Shown: positions 1 through 10,963 of the stretch, piece after piece
Numbering within the stretch: the first letter of the stretch is position 1
How the letters are laid out: the number at the start of each line of letters is the position of its first letter
Origin: Ascaphus truei
Lineage: Eukaryota > Chordata > Amphibia > Anura > Ascaphidae
Direction of reading: 5' to 3'
Length of the DNA stretch: 64,000 nt
Assembly (NCBI GenBank): GCA_036426205.1
Contig: CM071573.1
Coordinates: forward strand, 71,239,240-71,303,239
Translations under genes and position numbers: made by a program
Notes under the pieces: model-generated
What the model saw: the letters and a program-made list of their open reading frames with translations, nothing else
What the model was told of the DNA's origin: nothing
Database searches by the model: none

Positions 1-345
1 ACACACACACACACACACCATGTGGGAGTTGAATATGAATACATTTTATACAATACACATGCAGGAAATGGACCCAGGACCTTTCATATGCTAGTACCAA
101 TTCCCTACCTGCTAATCCACAGGATTAGTGTGATGAAACAGAGGCTATAAATATACTTAACATCTACAGCACAGTGCAGTGGACTGCACTGTGTACTATA
201 TGTTAAGTTTGTTTTAAGAGTCTGTGACATCACACAAACCCTGTGGCTTGCAGGTAGAGAATTTGTACTAGCATATGAAAGGTCCAGGGTTTGATTCCTG
301 CATGTGTATTATATAAAATGTATTGTGTGTGTGTAATAAAGCATT
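1..345. mobile_element. Foldback element with two inverted tRNA-like arms
   Basis: A left arm (about 36-122) is the near-complement of a right arm (about 240-326), and the centre near 175-200 is itself palindromic. The right arm on the plus strand carries an A-box-like TGGCTTGCAGG at 244-254 and a B-box-like GGTTTGATTCC at 288-298, spaced as in a tRNA gene. The left arm on the minus strand has a better A box (TGGATTAGCAGG) but a decayed B box. I infer a tRNA-derived SINE head present as an inverted pair. The left end is cut by the window edge, where a CA microsatellite occupies 1-18; a poly(A) run follows at 353-370. The internal promoter is probably dead. Family not identified. Confidence 0.5.
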
Positions 346-532
346 GCATGTTAAAAAAAAAAAAAAAAAATTAAATCCCACAATGTGTCATGTGGCCCTC
401 CTCTGCACCCGAAAGTCAACTTAAGTGCTACGCACCTGGACGCAGCCTAATGAAGCAGGGAGAGCTGCGGAGAGGAGAAAGCTGCAGATGTTGGTAAATC
501 CTCACACGGCCAAATTTTATAATGTGATCCCG

Positions 533-579
533 GTTATAACGCGGTCTCATTCTGTGGACCCCGGGGACCGCGTTATAAC
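533..579. repeat. Short perfect inverted repeat
   Basis: Fourteen-base perfect arms GTTATAACGCGGTC (533-546) and its complement (566-579) enclose a 19-base GC-rich loop. This looks like a fragment of a dispersed repeat, but the family is not recognised and no target duplication was found. Confidence 0.4.
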
Positions 580-589
580 AGGGTTCAGC

Positions 590-1085
590 TGTATAATGGA
601 GACCGATTTGGGTGCAATTATATCTTGGCTTTATTGAGCCTGTTCCTTTATCCAGGCAAAACATACAAAAACAACAAAATAACAAACCCTTATCCCTTTG
701 TAAGGGCTAACTTACTTTCTCCGACCCTATCTGCAGGACTAGAGGGATATTCCCATTACCAGACTATCACTCAAAAGTCTCAGGAAGTACCTTAAGCAGG
801 TGGCCCTCCATGTCAGTCTCTGGCAGGTTCCAGGAAATATAGGTCTCTGGTGTCTTGATCTCAGCACAGCCTTTGTGCTCAAGACAGTGCCTGTGTGCTG
901 GCTTCTCTGCTCTCCTTCTGTCAGTCCAAATGTGAGCTAATGAAACTCTCTCCTGTTTCCAACAGGAGGCTTTTCTTATAGACTTAATTGACCAGGTGGA
1001 GTCTGGTTAATTGCATGCTGCACTAAACCAGATCCCTGCTGGATTTTAGAGATAGTTTCTTCAACAGGGATAAGTCCCTGTTACA
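590..1085 (-). mobile_element. Solo LTR-like fragment related to the 40.8-45.5 kb element
   Basis: The right edge ends in a sequence matching the LTR edge of the element at 40.8-45.5 kb: a 'tgctggatt' block, an 'aacagggataa' block, then 'CCCTGTTACA' ending near 1085. A block at about 685-715 ('ccctttgtaagggctaac') also matches the leader of that element near 44,560. Read on the minus strand it would start TGTAACAGGG. The left edge near 590 is a guess and no clear 5-bp target duplication was found. No coding sequence is attached. Confidence 0.45.
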
Positions 1086-1671
1086 AGGGCACTGTACACG
1101 ACATGGGCAAAGCTTGTGGTAGGAAGTGTGATAAGTCTATGGAAGGTCAAAGTTTAGAAGGAAGTCTAGCAGGAAACTCATCCTTCCAGCTCAGTCTGGA
1201 CAAATATTGGGAACCTACTCTTAAATTTCCCCCACCCTTACATAACTCGAACTCTAGCTCTTTCTGGGGGTCTCCAGGAATTACTAAGATAACAAATAAC
1301 TGTTACAATGTTGCAAAAGTTTTGTTCCTACACATGTTCCCATAACAACTACCACAATAAAATGATTGAACCCTTAAATCCCAAAAGATGTCAAGAGCTA
1401 CCAATCTACCACTCTAACCACTAAAATTGGGCCTTCAGGTTCATTATAATATATGCACGCTGGTTCTTTTTTTCATTATAATATATAATTAGTTATATTG
1501 TATGATGCAGAATAATTGCCTTTAAATATTATAATAATTGGTTACAGTTACAATTATAATTTGTTACAATATGTTATATAATTAGATATGCCAAAAGGAA
1601 TAGGCAAATCTTTTTTTTTTATTCAAAATTAAATTTGTACTAACCAATCTGCAAAAGAGATATGGGCTTAA

Positions 1672-2050
1672 AGAGGCAATCCATTTTTTCACATAGGATT
1701 GTACAGTAGCAGGGAGTCTCCAGAGCTGTGATCCCCTGCTTCCCGAGATACAGAACTCTCCGTAGGGGGTGCCGATAGCCCCTCTGCTCGGCTAGCAGAG
1801 TTCACGTAATGGCAGAGTTTCAAAGTTCCAACGTCATTCGGGCCAATAGGAAGTTGTGATGTCATCAGGTTCAGCTTCCTATTGGCCAACGTGACGCGGG
1901 AGCCGTAGACTTTGCAGAGAAACTGGCAATCCCTTTGGAGGTCTGTATGTCGGGAAGGTGGGGGTCCCCAGAGCTGAACTTAATGGGGTTCGGCTCCCGA
2001 GACCCTCCACTTCAAACCTGTAAAAAAATGCAAAAGCATGAATTATTCCT
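1672..2050. mobile_element. TTAA-flanked DNA element (T2/Kolobok-like MITE)
   Basis: TTAA at 1668-1671 and 2051-2054 flank a 379-bp insert whose ends are imperfect inverted repeats (AGAGGCAATCC at left, complement AGGAATAATTC at right). The interior is GC-rich and contains an inverted pair of 'gccaatagg' blocks near 1855 and 1880. The element at 33,133-33,521 has the same ends and interior. TTAA duplication with TTAAAGG-type ends is typical of amphibian T2/Kolobok elements; assignment to that group is an inference. Confidence 0.6.
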
Positions 2051-2584
2051 TTAAAATGTTATATTTTAAAATATATTTTGCACAACGGAGTTTCTAAGTG
2101 CATACCAGCAGCAAATGCTTCCATCTGTCCCTTGTCACTCACAGCCAGAAGTGAGAATTGGACTACTGAATGAATACAGAGAGGTCAGAGTCACACTTCA
2201 GTGATGATGGGGCTTTTAACGCAAGTACTTAACATGCTGAGTTTGCAAATCTAACATGGCCTGAATGCTTCCTGCTTTTAAAGGGTTGGCAGAAAAAAGT
2301 TACTGTGTTTCTACATTTTATGCTTTTTCTCTCATCCTAACAGCGACTGCATGGGAAATTGTATATGGGCCCAGACAATAGAGTAGTACTATTTATCTAT
2401 ATTAAATAATTAATATTAGTACTTTATTTTGAGTCACTGTATACTTTTCCAAATGTCATTTAAACTCCCACCATACAGCATACTCAGGCCATACTTACTA
2501 GGCAGTGATATTCAATAAGGCACCTTCTTTCACCAGAATTCACCTTACAGCCAAGTCACTTTGGGTCTTACTTATATATATATC

Positions 2585-2720
2585 AAAAGACAAAAATACC
2601 CAATGCTACATCCAATGTGCCAAAATACATAGTTAAATACTTCAATGTTGGTATTCTCATGAGTAAGGATCATTTAGATAAACCCTTTGGCCAAAACGTT
2701 ATAAGCCTGCAGCCACGTTT
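2585..2720 (-). mobile_element. Single arm of the foldback family seen at 4.8-5.2 kb
   Basis: Blocks 'cccaatgctacatcca', 'acatagttaaatactt', 'ggatcatttagataaaccc' and 'ctttggccaaaacg' occur in the same order as in one arm of the palindrome at 4827-5182, but the partner arm is absent. I read it as a truncated or half copy of the same PLE-like retroposon. Confidence 0.45.
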
Positions 2721-3309
2721 ATTCCCAGTATTGATTGAGTGCCCTGGACAGACTTAGGAAAATATAAAGATACATTTAATTAACACATCATGAGTTACAA
2801 ACAATAAAATCTGAGTGACGTTTCGAGCCAAAAAACAGCCCTTTTGGTGCCAAAACTGGCGCCCTTCCGGTTCAGACTAATCAAAATGTATTTACATAGT
2901 AACCAGGTGAGTATATACTTGGTCATCTACCAGGTATATTCATGAAAAAAGATTAAACTAGAGCCTTCAAACGCCCCCTCAAGATTCAGGGGATATCTCT
3001 GCAGCTCGTGAGTGAAAAGTAGCTCTGAGTCATCTTGAGCTATATTCTTTGGTTTTTATCATCTCTGCTCTTGGCGGGCCGGGAAAGACGGACCTACTGT
3101 AACAAGCAGCGGTGGGAGAAACTGTAACGCCTATAGGGGTGGGTGTCATGGTATTGTGAGACAACCAAGCAGTGTCCTAACTTTATTATATTAATAATTA
3201 AGAAGGCGACATCTATCGGAAAAGGTAACTATCACACTCAAGAGAAATCTGTTACTGTAATGAAATCAGTCATAAAAACACAAGGTTAAGTTCAGGGCTT
3301 TCACGCCAA

Positions 3310-3419
3310 GAGACTAAAATACGGGACAATTATGCGTTCCGACAAACCTTTCAGGGATAACGGGACAAGTCAATGAAATAAGGGACAATCCCGTATTTAC
3401 AGGATGTCTGGCGACCCTA
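3310..3419. mobile_element. Possible hAT-type element end
   Basis: The right edge on the minus strand begins AGGGTCGCCAGACATCC and is followed by 'acgggattgtccc', a pattern resembling hAT element termini. An opposing end with an 8-bp target duplication was not located, so this is a fragment at best. Confidence 0.3.
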
Positions 3420-4082
3420 AGCCAGCAGCAGTTCTTCCTGCACCAATATGTTGCTAACCCAACTAGCAGTGAACAGTTATGTCACTTGTTTTTATTTTGT
3501 ATCCTTCTTTTTTAGAAGTTTTGCTATCAGTAATGTAGCAATAGATTATATTAGAACGAGTTTCATAGTTACTCTGTACAAGATCCATGTTTCCCCTTAA
3601 GGTTTCAGGCAGGTCAGTTAAGCGTACTGATTCCTTTAGATAATCTCCATTTATCTTGCCTCGGTTTTCATTCCATCTTTCCGTCAATGCCATCGTTTGC
3701 TCTCTTTCTGCTTTGTGAACGGAGTTTGACCTCCGGCAGTTTTTCCCCCTATCTTTCTTTTTACAGTGCAAAGTTGTGTATCAATGTGGCTCTGATCTCA
3801 TAACCGGTCATACGGTGCAGGAGAAATGCATTTTGCTGCGGTCCTGTGAGGAACCTCAGCCGCACTCGTGCACCTGCCTTTTCTTCATGGAGATTAGATC
3901 TGGCCAGGAATTGGTAGAGAACGATGGGAACAGTTTGACACGATATTTTTCTCCAATGTTAGCAATTTAATATCAGCATTTCTGCACAAAGTGATTACAT
4001 TGACTGCCTTGCAAGCATTTAAAGTAGTATTTTTTATTTTGCCTTGGATATAGTTAACTATTACGGATTCAATATTCTGTAG

Positions 4083-4533
4083 TAGAGATGTCCGCCGAGA
4101 TTCTCATTAGCCGCGAATTGGCCAGTTCCTTTAAGTCGTGGATTTTTCGCGGATCAGTCTCAAAAAGGCACATTCGCTTTTTTTTCTATCGCCGGAAATT
4201 TGCAAAAGGATTTGACTGTATAAACATAAGAATTCACGAACAAATAATTTAAAAAAAACAGCCCATAGCCTGCTCCCTTCATTCACAATCATAATATGAA
4301 CAACAACAGCAAGGAGGAGGGAGGGGCTTAACAAATGCGCGGCAAGATTTAAAAAAAAAATGTAATCCGCACTCAAATTTAGTATCTGTTAGCGGATTTT
4401 ACAAAATGCTAGCAGAGGGAAACCGCTGGCGGCTTCAGGAGTAACGGACATTTGCGTGTGGATTGTATGTTGGTAAAAAAAAAAATCCGCGGAAAATCAG
4501 CGTCTAGAATTTGAACTCATCCGCCCATCTCTA
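4083..4533. mobile_element. hAT-like MITE with TAGAGATG ends
   Basis: The ends are inverted: TAGAGATGTCCGCC at left and the complement of TAGAGATGGGCGG at right. Adjacent 8-mers TTCTGTAG (4075-4082) and CTCTGCAG (4534-4541) match at six of eight positions and fit an aged 8-bp target duplication. The interior has short inverted blocks around 'ccgc' and no coding potential. Confidence 0.5.
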
Positions 4534-4826
4534 CTCTGCAGCTTAAAAATACACCTTGAAGATATTAGTACAATGGTGATATGAACGCCCATCCAAATAA
4601 ACCTCATACAGGCCTGGTGAGAGATGAACAGCAGAGCAGAAGAGGCCAGTGATCTGGGAAGCTGAAGAGCCTGACTTTATTTACACTATGTTATTGGCTG
4701 AGGAGTGAGTACTGTGACGTAGGGGTAGATGTGGCTGCTTTTAAATTACGGTTAAACCCGCCATTACCCCTACCTGTCATTAATACATTTGTATTGTGTA
4801 TATAAATCTATGTGTTGTGTACTGTA

Positions 4827-5182
4827 ACAAAACACAGAACCACAGCAAGCTCTTTTTGGGAACCCCTGAGCCCCCACAAAATATATATATGTATACAGTA
4901 TATATATATATATGTCAAAATGGAGTGCTATTGAGCGTGGCATATGTATACAACAGACGACAGAGAAGCCCAATGCTACATCTAACATGACAGAAATACA
5001 CAGTAACATACTTATATACTCGAAATAGGGTCATTTCGTTTAACCTTTGGCCCAAAGCGATGTAAGCTTACATCGCTTTGGCCAAAGGGTTAAACTAAAT
5101 GACCCTATTTCAAGAGAATATATAAGTATGTTACTATGTATTTCTGTCATGTTGGATGTAGCATTGGGCTTCTCTGTCGTCT
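4827..5182 (-). mobile_element. PLE-type snap-back retroposon with 13-bp target duplication
   Basis: A 13-bp direct repeat GTTGTGTACTGTA lies at 4814-4826 and 5183-5195. The insert consists of two long inverted arms (about 4953-5068 and 5069-5182, centred on 'gtaagcttac') plus an unpaired tail at 4827-4952 that contains a TA microsatellite. Direct repeat length and one-sided tail point to retroposition, not cut-and-paste. The arrangement matches the insertions at 18.4, 28.1, 38.1 and 62.5 kb. It splits the left part of an LTR-like sequence. Confidence 0.65.
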
Positions 5183-5195
5183 GTTGTGTACTGTA

Positions 5196-5760
5196 GCCTG
5201 GTTCCAGCACTTCAAGGACCAGGGGTTACGTCTGTGCTCAGGAGGAAATGTTGCAAGTTGCTAGCGACCTTTTTCATGTTACTCGTTTAATGTTGCACTT
5301 TCATCCACCAATCAGAGGGCTAAGTACTATTGAAGGCACCTGGCCTTAACCCTCCCTAAATGTATCTGTGCTGTGCCATAGGGTATAAAAGGTGGGGAGG
5401 GAGGCCCCTGTGTAGTTTTATGTCTGAGTTAGAATCCCAGCTAGTTGCTGAAACCAGCTGCAGCTGCAATTGCCGTTGCTGAGTGACAATTCCAGTGTCC
5501 TTTCCATTGCTGGTTCCGGGCCTGAAGTCCAGTTCCTGTGAGACACTGCCTGGGAGAAGAACAGGGGAAATCTCCTTACAGAGGCCCCTGCACCTAGGCC
5601 TGTAGGGTGTTCCCCAGTTACCCCAGTTGGGAGTGTGTGTATTTCTGTATGGAACAGTTGTGGATATTATTTTCCAATAAATTCACTTTTATTAACTCTG
5701 TAGTTCTGTCTGGCGAATTGATCCCTGGTGTGTTAGTCCTGGTCTCCCGTGACTAGTACT
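5196..5760 (+). mobile_element. Solo LTR-like sequence with TATA box and poly(A) signal
   Basis: A TATA box (TATAAAA at 5394-5400) and a poly(A) signal (AATAAA at 5676-5681) lie about 280 bp apart, followed by T-rich and GT-rich sequence, as in the U3-R-U5 order of a retroelement LTR. The left edge is uncertain because the foldback at 4827-5182 interrupts it; sequence left of 4814 may belong to it. No internal coding region or second LTR is present. Superfamily undetermined. Confidence 0.45.
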
Positions 5761-6292
5761 ATTATGGAAGAACAAAAAAGGTGAAATGTGAAGGTATACA
5801 GAGCAGTGATCTAATCTCCCTGTAGCTGTTCAGATGGTAAAACCTATTAGAATTGTGGATGAACACAGTGATTCTAGGATTAACACAGACTTTTGGGTCT
5901 TGAATGTATTTTTTGTAGTTTTGAATTATCACCTAGATTTTAATGATTTGGTTCTAATAATGATTATATTGGTGTTTTGCAAATACAAGTGTATTTGCTG
6001 AAACTGACATAAAACATGACAGTGTTAATGTATTGGAGTCAATAAAGCAGATAATGTAATTTTAGGTTTTTTTTGTTAATGCCAAACTGGATATTTGTTC
6101 CCTTATCACATGGGCCTATTTAGAGTGCGTTATTGTGTGATAAATAAAACTATTTCAATGTTGTGTTCTATTACTTGTTTAACTGAATGTAATTCAATTA
6201 TTAACTGAATTCATTTAACTTATATAAGATGTGGTACCCCTTGCAAAAGACATCTGCATAACTAAAATGCTGGGGGCAACCTTGTTTCTATA

Positions 6293-6624
6293 CAGGCATA
6301 CCCCGTTTTAAGGACACTCACTTTAAGTACACTCGCGATTAGGGACATATCGCCCAATAGGCAAACGGCAGCTCACGCATGCGCCTGTCAGCATGTCCTG
6401 AACAGCAAAACCGGCTCCCTACCTGTACCGAAGTTGTGCGCAAGCGGGGAGACTATAGAGCCTGTTACAAATGCGTTATTTACATCAGTTATGCACATAT
6501 AGGATGATTAAAGTACAGTATATGCATCGATAAGTGGAAAAAAGGTAGTGCTTCACTTTAAGTACATTTTCGCTTTACATACATGCTCCGGTCCCATTGT
6601 GTATGTTAATGCGGGGTATGCCTG
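6293..6624. mobile_element. TA-flanked mariner-like MITE, copy 1
   Basis: Inverted ends CAGGCATACCCCG and its complement are flanked by TA on both sides (6291-6292, 6625-6626). A second copy lies at 47,956-48,272 with the same interior ('caaacggcagctc', 'gcgcctgtcagca', 'tgcatcgataagtgg'). Length 332 bp, no coding potential. TA target sites fit the Tc1/mariner superfamily. Confidence 0.7.
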
Positions 6625-6743
6625 TATATTTCTAATACATATTTACATTTCCAGTGAGACATATAAACTTTGGAGTTGACATGTTTTCCTCTTTATCTAA
6701 CATCTTAATGTCATATGGCTCCTTCTCCACAGGTAGATTAGAC

Positions 6744-7083
6744 CAGGAGTGCGCAAACTGGGGGGTTGCAAAATTTTCTGGGGGGGAGGGGCATGGCGCT
6801 TAAAGAGCCCCTGCGCTCTTCCTTACAACATTTAAATAAAATGCCGGGGGAGCATGAGTCCTCTGCAACTGCCGTTTACCTGCTCTCCAGCGGCTTCTGT
6901 CGACGTGGTGTCAAATTACGTTGCGGGATCTAATGGAAATGCGTCGCCATGGCAACTCGTCATCAAATGACGCTGCCGATGCCAGAGAGAAGGTAACGGG
7001 GGAAGGGGGGGGGGGTGGGCCGGGGGGCGAGAAGGGGGAAGAGCAGGAAGGGGAGCGCATAGAAAAAAGTTTGCGAACCCCTG
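6744..7083. mobile_element. hAT-type MITE (CAGGGGTTCGCAAAC-like ends)
   Basis: The ends CAGGAGTGCGCAAACTGG (left) and complement CAGGGGTTCGCAAAC (right) are inverted. Target duplication GATTAGAC/GATTAGTC (6736-6743, 7084-7091) has one mismatch. The interior holds CpG-rich sequence with 'catggcaac' and G runs, shared with 10,964-11,219, 11,281-11,549 and 62,800-62,925. Confidence 0.75.
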
Positions 7084-7960
7084 GATTAGTCCTTTGTACT
7101 ACATAATAATAAATTTCGTACAGGCTATAGGGGTCACACTAGTGAATTATCTAGGACCACATGCAGGCATTGGCCATCACTAGGTTAGAACATTTAGGGA
7201 CTGTAGTATTCTCCACAGTGCTGTGAACTCTCAAGCACAGTTTTGAGGATACTGTAGCAGCTACACTTCTATAAACAAGCCAGAGGCGACATCACAGCTT
7301 GTCTGTAACCAGATCAGCAATTAAGCAATTGCTCCACCAGGGAGCATGGAAGGGGATTCACATTCTCTATGCTTTGCAATGTCGAGGAAGCCGCTATTAG
7401 CAGAATTATCAATGGTTAAAATCCAATTATTCCTATTTCTGTAAAGTGCTGGACACTGTTTATTTAAGGATCTAAGAAGAATCATAACAGTGATATACCC
7501 CTGTTCAGTTCATTGAACAGTCAAATTAACATCACAGGAGAAACAGAAAAAATGACAGCCAATTAGCTCTGTGTGATGTTATCATTAAAACAAATAAAAT
7601 ATTGGAACATTTACAGACCCTGCACAATCGCTCTAATGCATACTGTATTTCAATTATAGACTGCGCAGCTTCCAGACATTCTCTTAGATTCAGGATTGCA
7701 GCGTGTACTAAAGGATCCGTGTTTCCTTACTAAATAAAACATTTTTTTCATAATTGTTTTAGACTACCAATAAAGCAATTGCATGAGCCAATTACCTACA
7801 TTAACATCTAAAATGAACCTAAAGTGTCTTGATGGTACAATCCCTCTAAAAATCAATATAAACCCAGGGCAATAGCATGGAGTTATATCTGGCTGAACAA
7901 TACCTTTACCTGTTTTTTGAACACAGAATAAAACAGGAAGGGTTTCGCTTTACTTTAGTT

Positions 7961-8144
7961 GAGGGGTTCTCAAACACAGTCCTCAAGGGCCACCAACAAG
8001 CCAGGTTTTATGGATATCCCTGCTTCAGCACAGGTGGCTCAATCAGTGGCTCCATCTTCGAATGAGCCACCTTGGTTGAAGCAGGGATATCCATAAAACC
8101 TGGCTTGTTAGTGGCCAATGAGGACTGAGTTTGAGAACCCCCTG
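7961..8144. mobile_element. hAT-type MITE, palindromic, 8-bp target duplication
   Basis: An exact 8-bp duplication CTTTAGTT (7953-7960, 8145-8152) flanks a 184-bp near-palindrome. The left end GAGGGGTTCTCAAAC pairs with the right end (complement CAGGGGGTTCTCAAAC). Both arms contain 'ggatatccctgcttca' and 'ggtggctca'. Related copies lie at 9462-9592, 47,420-47,490 (partial) and 61,452-61,717. Confidence 0.85.
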
Positions 8145-8489
8145 CTTTAGTTCCTAAATTCTGATCACTGCAGTATGTGTTGCACAAAATGTACCTTCCC
8201 TGAGAGGAAGAGCGCAGAGTACGGTGAAGCAAACACTTGAACAACGTCTTCTGTTTTTAAGGATAACCATTGACAACAAAAAGAAGCTGAAAAAAGTAAA
8301 AATGTCTATTTTAGGAACGTTTGCATGTATTTAAGGAAGCCAGTTACATTGCTTTTGTGAGCTTAGTGGGACTGCGCCTTCAGCATTTGACATACTCAGT
8401 GTCAGGCGGGACTATAGCACTGTCACCCTCATGACCAGCTTTCCTTCTCTGCCATCTAGCACAGTGTATTCCTGGTAAAAGCCGCAGGT

Positions 8490-8668
8490 GTAATGAGGTT
8501 TTCTCCAGTATTACCTGTATGTTGGCGTAGTGAGGTTTTCTCCAGTATTACCTGTATGTTGGCGTAGTGAGGTTTTCTCCAGTATTACCTGTATGTTGGC
8601 GTAGTGAGGTTTCCTCCAGTATTACCTGTATTTTGGCGTAGTGAGGTTTCCTCCAGTGTTACCTGTAT

Positions 8669-8669
<1 letters not shown>
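8490..8669. repeat. 37-bp minisatellite, about five copies
   Basis: A 37-bp unit beginning 'gtagtgaggttttctccag' is repeated about five times with one or two differences per copy. It runs directly into the CA microsatellite at 8669. Likely length-variable; no function visible. Confidence 0.85.
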
Positions 8670-8701
<32 letters not shown>

Positions 8702-8870
8702 CACACATACACATACATACACACACACACCTCTGTCAGTGTGTTTTTTATGTGTATATATATATATATGTGTGTGTGTATATATATATGTGTGTGTGTA
8801 TGTGTGTGTATATGTGTGTATATGTATATAGATGTGTGATGTGTGTGATGTATGTGTATGTGTATGTGTG
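8669..8870. repeat. Mixed CA/TA/GT microsatellite
   Basis: Alternating CA, TA and GT blocks. The overlapping open frames on both strands here are products of the dinucleotide repeat and are not genes. Confidence 0.9.
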
Positions 8871-8871
8871 T

Positions 8872-8954
8872 GAATATATTTATCAAAGTTGCACAATGTT
8901 AATAAATAATTTATTCTCACATGTCTTTTTTTTTAATTTTTAAAATATTATATA

Positions 8955-9046
<92 letters not shown>

Positions 9047-9126
9047 ATATTTATCAAAGTTGCACAATGTTAATAAATAATTTATTCTCACATGTCTTTT
9101 TTTTTAATTTTTAAAATATTATATAA
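8872..9126. repeat. 171-bp duplication enclosing a (CA)n(TG)n palindrome
   Basis: The block starting 'gaatatatttatcaaagttg' occurs at 8872 and again at 9043, each followed by an identical AT-rich stretch ending 'attatataatacacac'. Between the copies a run of about 21 CA units meets a run of about 21 TG units at 'catgtg', making a palindrome of about 86 bp (8957-9042). Confidence 0.85.
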
Positions 9127-9270
9127 TACACACACAGACACACACACACACACACACGTTCCACAGTGACACACAAACCACTTCAAAGTGACACACACAG
9201 TTACCCAATGACACACACACACACGCACACTGACAGCTACTAAGTGACACACACACACAGTGATACCCGC
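9127..9270. repeat. CA-rich degenerate microsatellite
   Basis: CA runs interspersed with 'agtgacacacac' blocks (near 9165, 9187, 9208 and 9244). Low complexity; frames here are artefacts. Confidence 0.8.
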
Positions 9271-9461
9271 CTCCCAAGCGCACTTGCTGTCTCCTCTGCC
9301 AAGACAGCAAAAAGCTCCTGGTAGAGCGAGCGGCAGCAAGCAGAAGCACCAAATTCTTTACTATGTCCCAGGCCTAAGGGGAGTGTTGCTGACTGGAACA
9401 AAGCAAGATTGATGACAATTGTGCAAACAGCTGCTTAGTGACAGCTGATTATAGTATACAC

Positions 9462-9592
9462 CAGGGGTGCTCAACTCCAGTCTGCCAGACCCCCCCCCCC
9501 CCCCACCAACAGGTCAGGATTTCAGGAGCTGAAGCTGATATATCCTTAAAACTTGATCTGTTGGGGGTACTGTATGAGGTCAAGCACCATTG
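9462..9592. mobile_element. hAT-type MITE, short copy
   Basis: Flanked by GTATACAC/GTATACAG (9454-9461, 9593-9600; one mismatch). The left end CAGGGGTGCTCAAC pairs with the right end (complement CAATGGTGCTTGAC). A 15-bp C run lies inside. Same family as 61,452-61,717. Confidence 0.7.
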
Positions 9593-9616
9593 GTATACAG
9601 AACCACGTGTAATTAA

Positions 9617-10116
9617 AGAGGCAGTCTGCATTGCACTTAACAAAAAAAACTTTTTGTTTTAATACATGCAGCGTTTGATTACCTTTATTGAAAACTAATT
9701 ACTTAAGCTGCTGATCGATCCATTCTCCCAAGATCAATCAGCAAAGATCCTATTTCCCAGGGTTGACTAAATGGCTGCCTTTCAGTGTCAATCAATCCTT
9801 CAGTCAGTGTAACTCAGCAGCTACAATGTATTCTTATATTACCAAGGTAACATTATCTATTGTTACAGTTTACAGCTCAAACTGCTGGGAATATTGGCAA
9901 CAAATGATCACACACAAGAAACTGTTACAAAGATACTGCACTGCTTGGGAAATGGGCTAAAGCCTGCTATAGAAATCAAAGGATGATCAGTATATTAAAA
10001 CTCATTAAGAGTTGCATTTTAAAAAAAATTGTAGTAAGTATTATCTAATACTACAGAACTAATTTATTTAAAAAAAAAAAACGCACACACATGTAGGATA
10101 TTGCATGGATTGCTCC
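9617..10116. mobile_element. TTAA-type DNA element (T2/Kolobok-like), decayed
   Basis: Left TTAA (9613-9616) is followed by AGAGGCAGTC; the right end reads GATTGCTCC followed by TTGA (a one-base change from TTAA) at 10,117-10,120. Interior blocks ('gatcgatccattctccc', 'gtattatctaatacta') recur at about 33,575-33,790 and 36,765, so this is a dispersed family. No coding potential. Confidence 0.5.
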
Positions 10117-10740
10117 TTGAAAGAATTCAAGACAAGATACACCTTTTCATTTTTACGTGTATTTAAATTGAGTATTTATACAAAACTGAAGCTCTTCTCC
10201 TGAACTAGGCAGCCCTTTGCTGCTGTACATTTAAATGCATTTTCATGAAAGCCTAAAGCTGGAGGAAGAGACATCCCCTTCTGCTACTAGTTCTTTCCAG
10301 CGCACTGAATTTTACCCCGCCGTCTTCAGCTACACAGTACTTTGTAAATCATTACAATAAGTCCACCTAAAAAGGCAATGTGTGGTAGACACCCCTTGCA
10401 TGCCACATCTACGAACTGAACCTGTATTTCTTTCACAATTTTATTCAAATGTGGTAGTATCACTCATCACTATTAGACACAGGTCAACAAATTAAAACAT
10501 ACTACAGTATCTTCAGCAACAAATTCAAGTTACACAGTAGCAATGGGACGGAGATGTCTCTGTGCACAAGAGCTTTTAGTGTTACATCGTTTGATCCATT
10601 TTACTTGTTCAAGGTCACATTGAGGGTAAATACTGTATGTAAGGGATTACAATTTGAGTCAGCTCTTGAATTTGTAACTTTAAACCATGCCACATTCACA
10701 TAATATGACTTGGAGCTTTTTTTTTTTGGTTTAGGGGATA

Positions 10741-10898
10741 CAGGAGGGCCCCGCCCGTACAGCAGTTTCCGTTCCCTGGCGCCGCCACAAAGCAAAAATT
10801 GCCAAAAAGCAGAACCAGCGATTTTTGGATCGACGAGTTGCGAAACGCCGAGAAGCGAAACGCATTGAAGCGAAACGCTGAGAAGTGGGGCCCTGCTG
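10741..10898. mobile_element. TA-flanked mariner-like MITE
   Basis: TA on each side (10,739-10,740 and 10,899-10,900) and inverted ends CAGGAGGGCCCC and complement CAGCAGGGCCCC. The interior has three close copies of 'gcgaaacgc' at about 10,840-10,880. Confidence 0.6.
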
Positions 10899-10963
10899 TA
10901 TTCAATAAGATAAATGGCAAGTGAAGAAAAGCAAACACTGTTTCCTATGTCAGTTGGATAGAC

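Noticed and set aside
244..300. Functional tRNA gene
   Set aside because: A and B boxes are present but no proper acceptor or anticodon arm forms; the arms look like a tRNA-derived SINE.
533..579. Rho-independent-type terminator hairpin
   Set aside because: The stem is perfect, but bacterial-type termination is irrelevant in this genome; it is more likely a transposon fragment.
8585..8943. Overlapping frames of 75-111 codons on both strands
   Set aside because: Produced by CA/GT/TA dinucleotide repeats (alternating Thr-His or Val-Cys residues).
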